Of a stretch of 6,230 nucleotides of DNA, positions 5,142 to 6,230 are shown one piece after another. How positions within the stretch are numbered: position 1 is the first letter of the stretch; each line of letters starts with the position of its first letter. Where the stretch lies: NCBI GenBank assembly GCA_018711785.1, contig DVHW01000127.1:1-6230 (forward strand), given 5' to 3'. Position numbers and translations under genes: made by a program. A model generated the notes under the pieces. That model searched no databases and had not been told where the DNA came from. It was given only the letters and a program-made list of their open reading frames with translations. Origin of the DNA: Candidatus Galloscillospira excrementavium. Its GTDB lineage: Bacteria > Bacillota > Clostridia > Oscillospirales > Oscillospiraceae.

Positions 5142-6230
5142 GGCGGAGGGCCTCCTCTCTGGGGAACTGGGAGTAGTAGATCTCCTGGTAGATGGGGCAG
5201 GTCTCCAGCAGCGCCTCGTGGGTGCCGAGGCCGGCCACCCCGCCGTCCTCCAGCACCAGGATCTGGTCGGCGTGCATCAGGGAGGCGGCCCGCTGGGACA
5301 CCAGGAACACGGTGGGCATGGGGTCCAGGGCGCGGATGGCATGGCGCAGGGCGGCGTCGGTGGCGAAGTCCAGAGCCGAGGCGCTGTCGTCCAGGATGAG
5401 GATGCGGGGCCGGCGCACCAGGGCCCGGGCGATGGTGAGCCGCTGGCGCTGGCCGCCGGAGAGGTTCCTGCCCCCCTGCTCCAGCCAGGTGTCCAGCCCC
5501 TCGGGCTTCTCGGAGACAAAGGCGCTGGCCTGGGCGGTGTCCAGGGCCTGCCAGAGCGCCTCGTCGCTGGCCTCCGGGCTGCCCCAGCGGAGGTTGTCCC
5601 GGATGGTGCCGGTGAAGAGGGCGGCCTTCTGGGGCACCACGCCGATGAAGCCCCGCAGCTGCCCGGCGTTCCAGTCCCGCACGTCCCGCCCGTCCACCAG
5701 TACGGCCCCCGCCGTGGCGTCGTAGAACCGGGGGATGAGATTCACCAGAGAGGACTTGCCCGCGCCGGTGCCGCCGATGATGCCGATGGTCTGGCCGGGG
5801 GCCACGGTGAGGTCGATGCCGGTGAGGGACTCGGCCCCCGCCCCGGCGTAGGTGAGGGAAACCTGGTCAAAGCGGACCGCGGCCGGCCCGGCGGGGACAT
5901 CGGCCGCCGGCGCGGCGGTGTCGGCCATGGAGGGCTTCAGCTCCAGCACCCCCGCCACCCGCCGGGCCGAGGCCAGGGCCCGGGTCACCGAGACAATGAG
6001 GTTGGCCAGCTTGATGAGCTCCACCAGGATCTGGGACATGTAGTTCACCAGGGCCAGCACCTGCCCCTGGGTCAGGATCCCGGCATCCACCCGCACCGCC
6101 CCGGTCCACAGCAGGGCCATGATGCCGCAGTTGACGATGACGTAGGTCAGGGGGTTCATCAGGGCGGAGAGGCGGCCGGTGAAGAGCTGGAGCCGGGTCA
6201 GGCCCTCGTTCTCCCCGTCGAAGCGGGCCA
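5134..6230 (-). CDS. Heterodimeric ABC exporter, degenerate-site half-transporter, 5' end beyond the window
   Basis: The start lies outside the window; the frame is open from the right edge, and about 365 of an expected 575-600 residues are visible. The methionine at 6157-6159 is internal: the residues before it (ARFDGENEGLTRLQLFTGRL) continue the transmembrane-domain sequence. Numbering from that Met, the last membrane helices occupy about 1-62 and the ATPase domain follows. It has Walker A GGTGAGKS (129-136), Q-loop VVPQ (174-177), a perfect signature LSGGQ (233-237), Walker B LILDD (254-258), D-loop SALD (261-264) and an H-loop position occupied by Q289 (LVSQR). The catalytic Glu is replaced by D258 and the switch His by Gln, while LSGGQ is kept. 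This is the degenerate partner of a heterodimeric exporter; its LSGGQ completes the active site formed with E510 and H541 of the next gene. It overlaps that gene by 8 bases. The substrate cannot be read from sequence. Confidence 0.93.
   Translation of the reverse strand, partial: ARFDGENEGLTRLQLFTGRLSALMNPLTYVIVNCGIMALLWTGAVRVDAGILTQGQVLALVNYMSQILVELIKLANLIVSVTRALASARRVAGVLELKPSMADTAAPAADVPAGPAAVRFDQVSLTYAGAGAESLTGIDLTVAPGQTIGIIGGTGAGKSSLVNLIPRFYDATAGAVLVDGRDVRDWNAGQLRGFIGVVPQKAALFTGTIRDNLRWGSPEASDEALWQALDTAQASAFVSEKPEGLDTWLEQGGRNLSGGQRQRLTIARALVRRPRILILDDSASALDFATDAALRHAIRALDPMPTVFLVSQRAASLMHADQILVLEDGGVAGLGTHEALLETCPIYQEIYYSQFPREEALRHG

Noticed and set aside
2280..5399. Plus-strand open frame of about 1040 codons, antisense to vanG and the exporter.
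   Set aside because: Composition is low-complexity, rich in Gly, Val, His, Glu and Gln, with no family motif. It lies opposite genes with clear catalytic motifs and arises from very high GC at third positions.
1..6230. Search for tRNA, rRNA, CRISPR repeats, transposase genes or IS ends.
   Set aside because: None seen. The window is almost entirely coding, with one 129-base gap.

Overview
All genes in this window lie on the minus strand, so transcription runs from right to left. The DNA is very GC-rich, with nearly every third codon position G or C. Gene starts are preceded by strong AGGAGG ribosome sites. The proteins resemble those of Gram-positive Firmicutes. Together these suggest a high-GC clostridial gut bacterium of the Oscillospiraceae type (Flavonifractor, Pseudoflavonifractor, Intestinimonas or a relative). 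That placement is an inference from composition and protein style, not a proof.

Right half (6230 down to 3378): two ABC half-transporters, each a membrane domain fused to an ATPase domain. They overlap by 8 bases and together form a heterodimeric exporter of the TM287/288, BmrCD or LmrCD kind. The first is cut by the window edge. It carries the substituted Walker B and H-loop residues of the degenerate site, while the second carries the intact catalytic Glu and His. The substrate is not visible from sequence.

Middle (3377 to 3249): a 129-base intergenic region holding a long, nearly perfect inverted repeat. The repeat encloses a TACAAT box and covers the ribosome site of the next gene. It is either a regulatory hairpin or operator, or the terminator of the ABC operon.

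Left half (3248 to 1): a tightly overlapping three-gene cassette encoding a VanG-type D-alanine:D-serine ligase, a VanXY-type zinc D,D-peptidase and a VanT-type membrane serine racemase. The racemase gene runs off the left edge with about 547 codons visible. These are the core enzymes of D-Ala-D-Ser glycopeptide resistance. VanT supplies D-serine, VanG makes D-Ala-D-Ser for the peptidoglycan precursor, and VanXY removes D-Ala-D-Ala ends, so vancomycin loses its high-affinity target. No VanR/VanS two-component genes are in the window, and the place just upstream of the ligase is taken by the ABC exporter. The cassette has the same base composition as the transporter genes, so it looks long resident in a high-GC lineage rather than recently acquired from a low-GC enterococcus.
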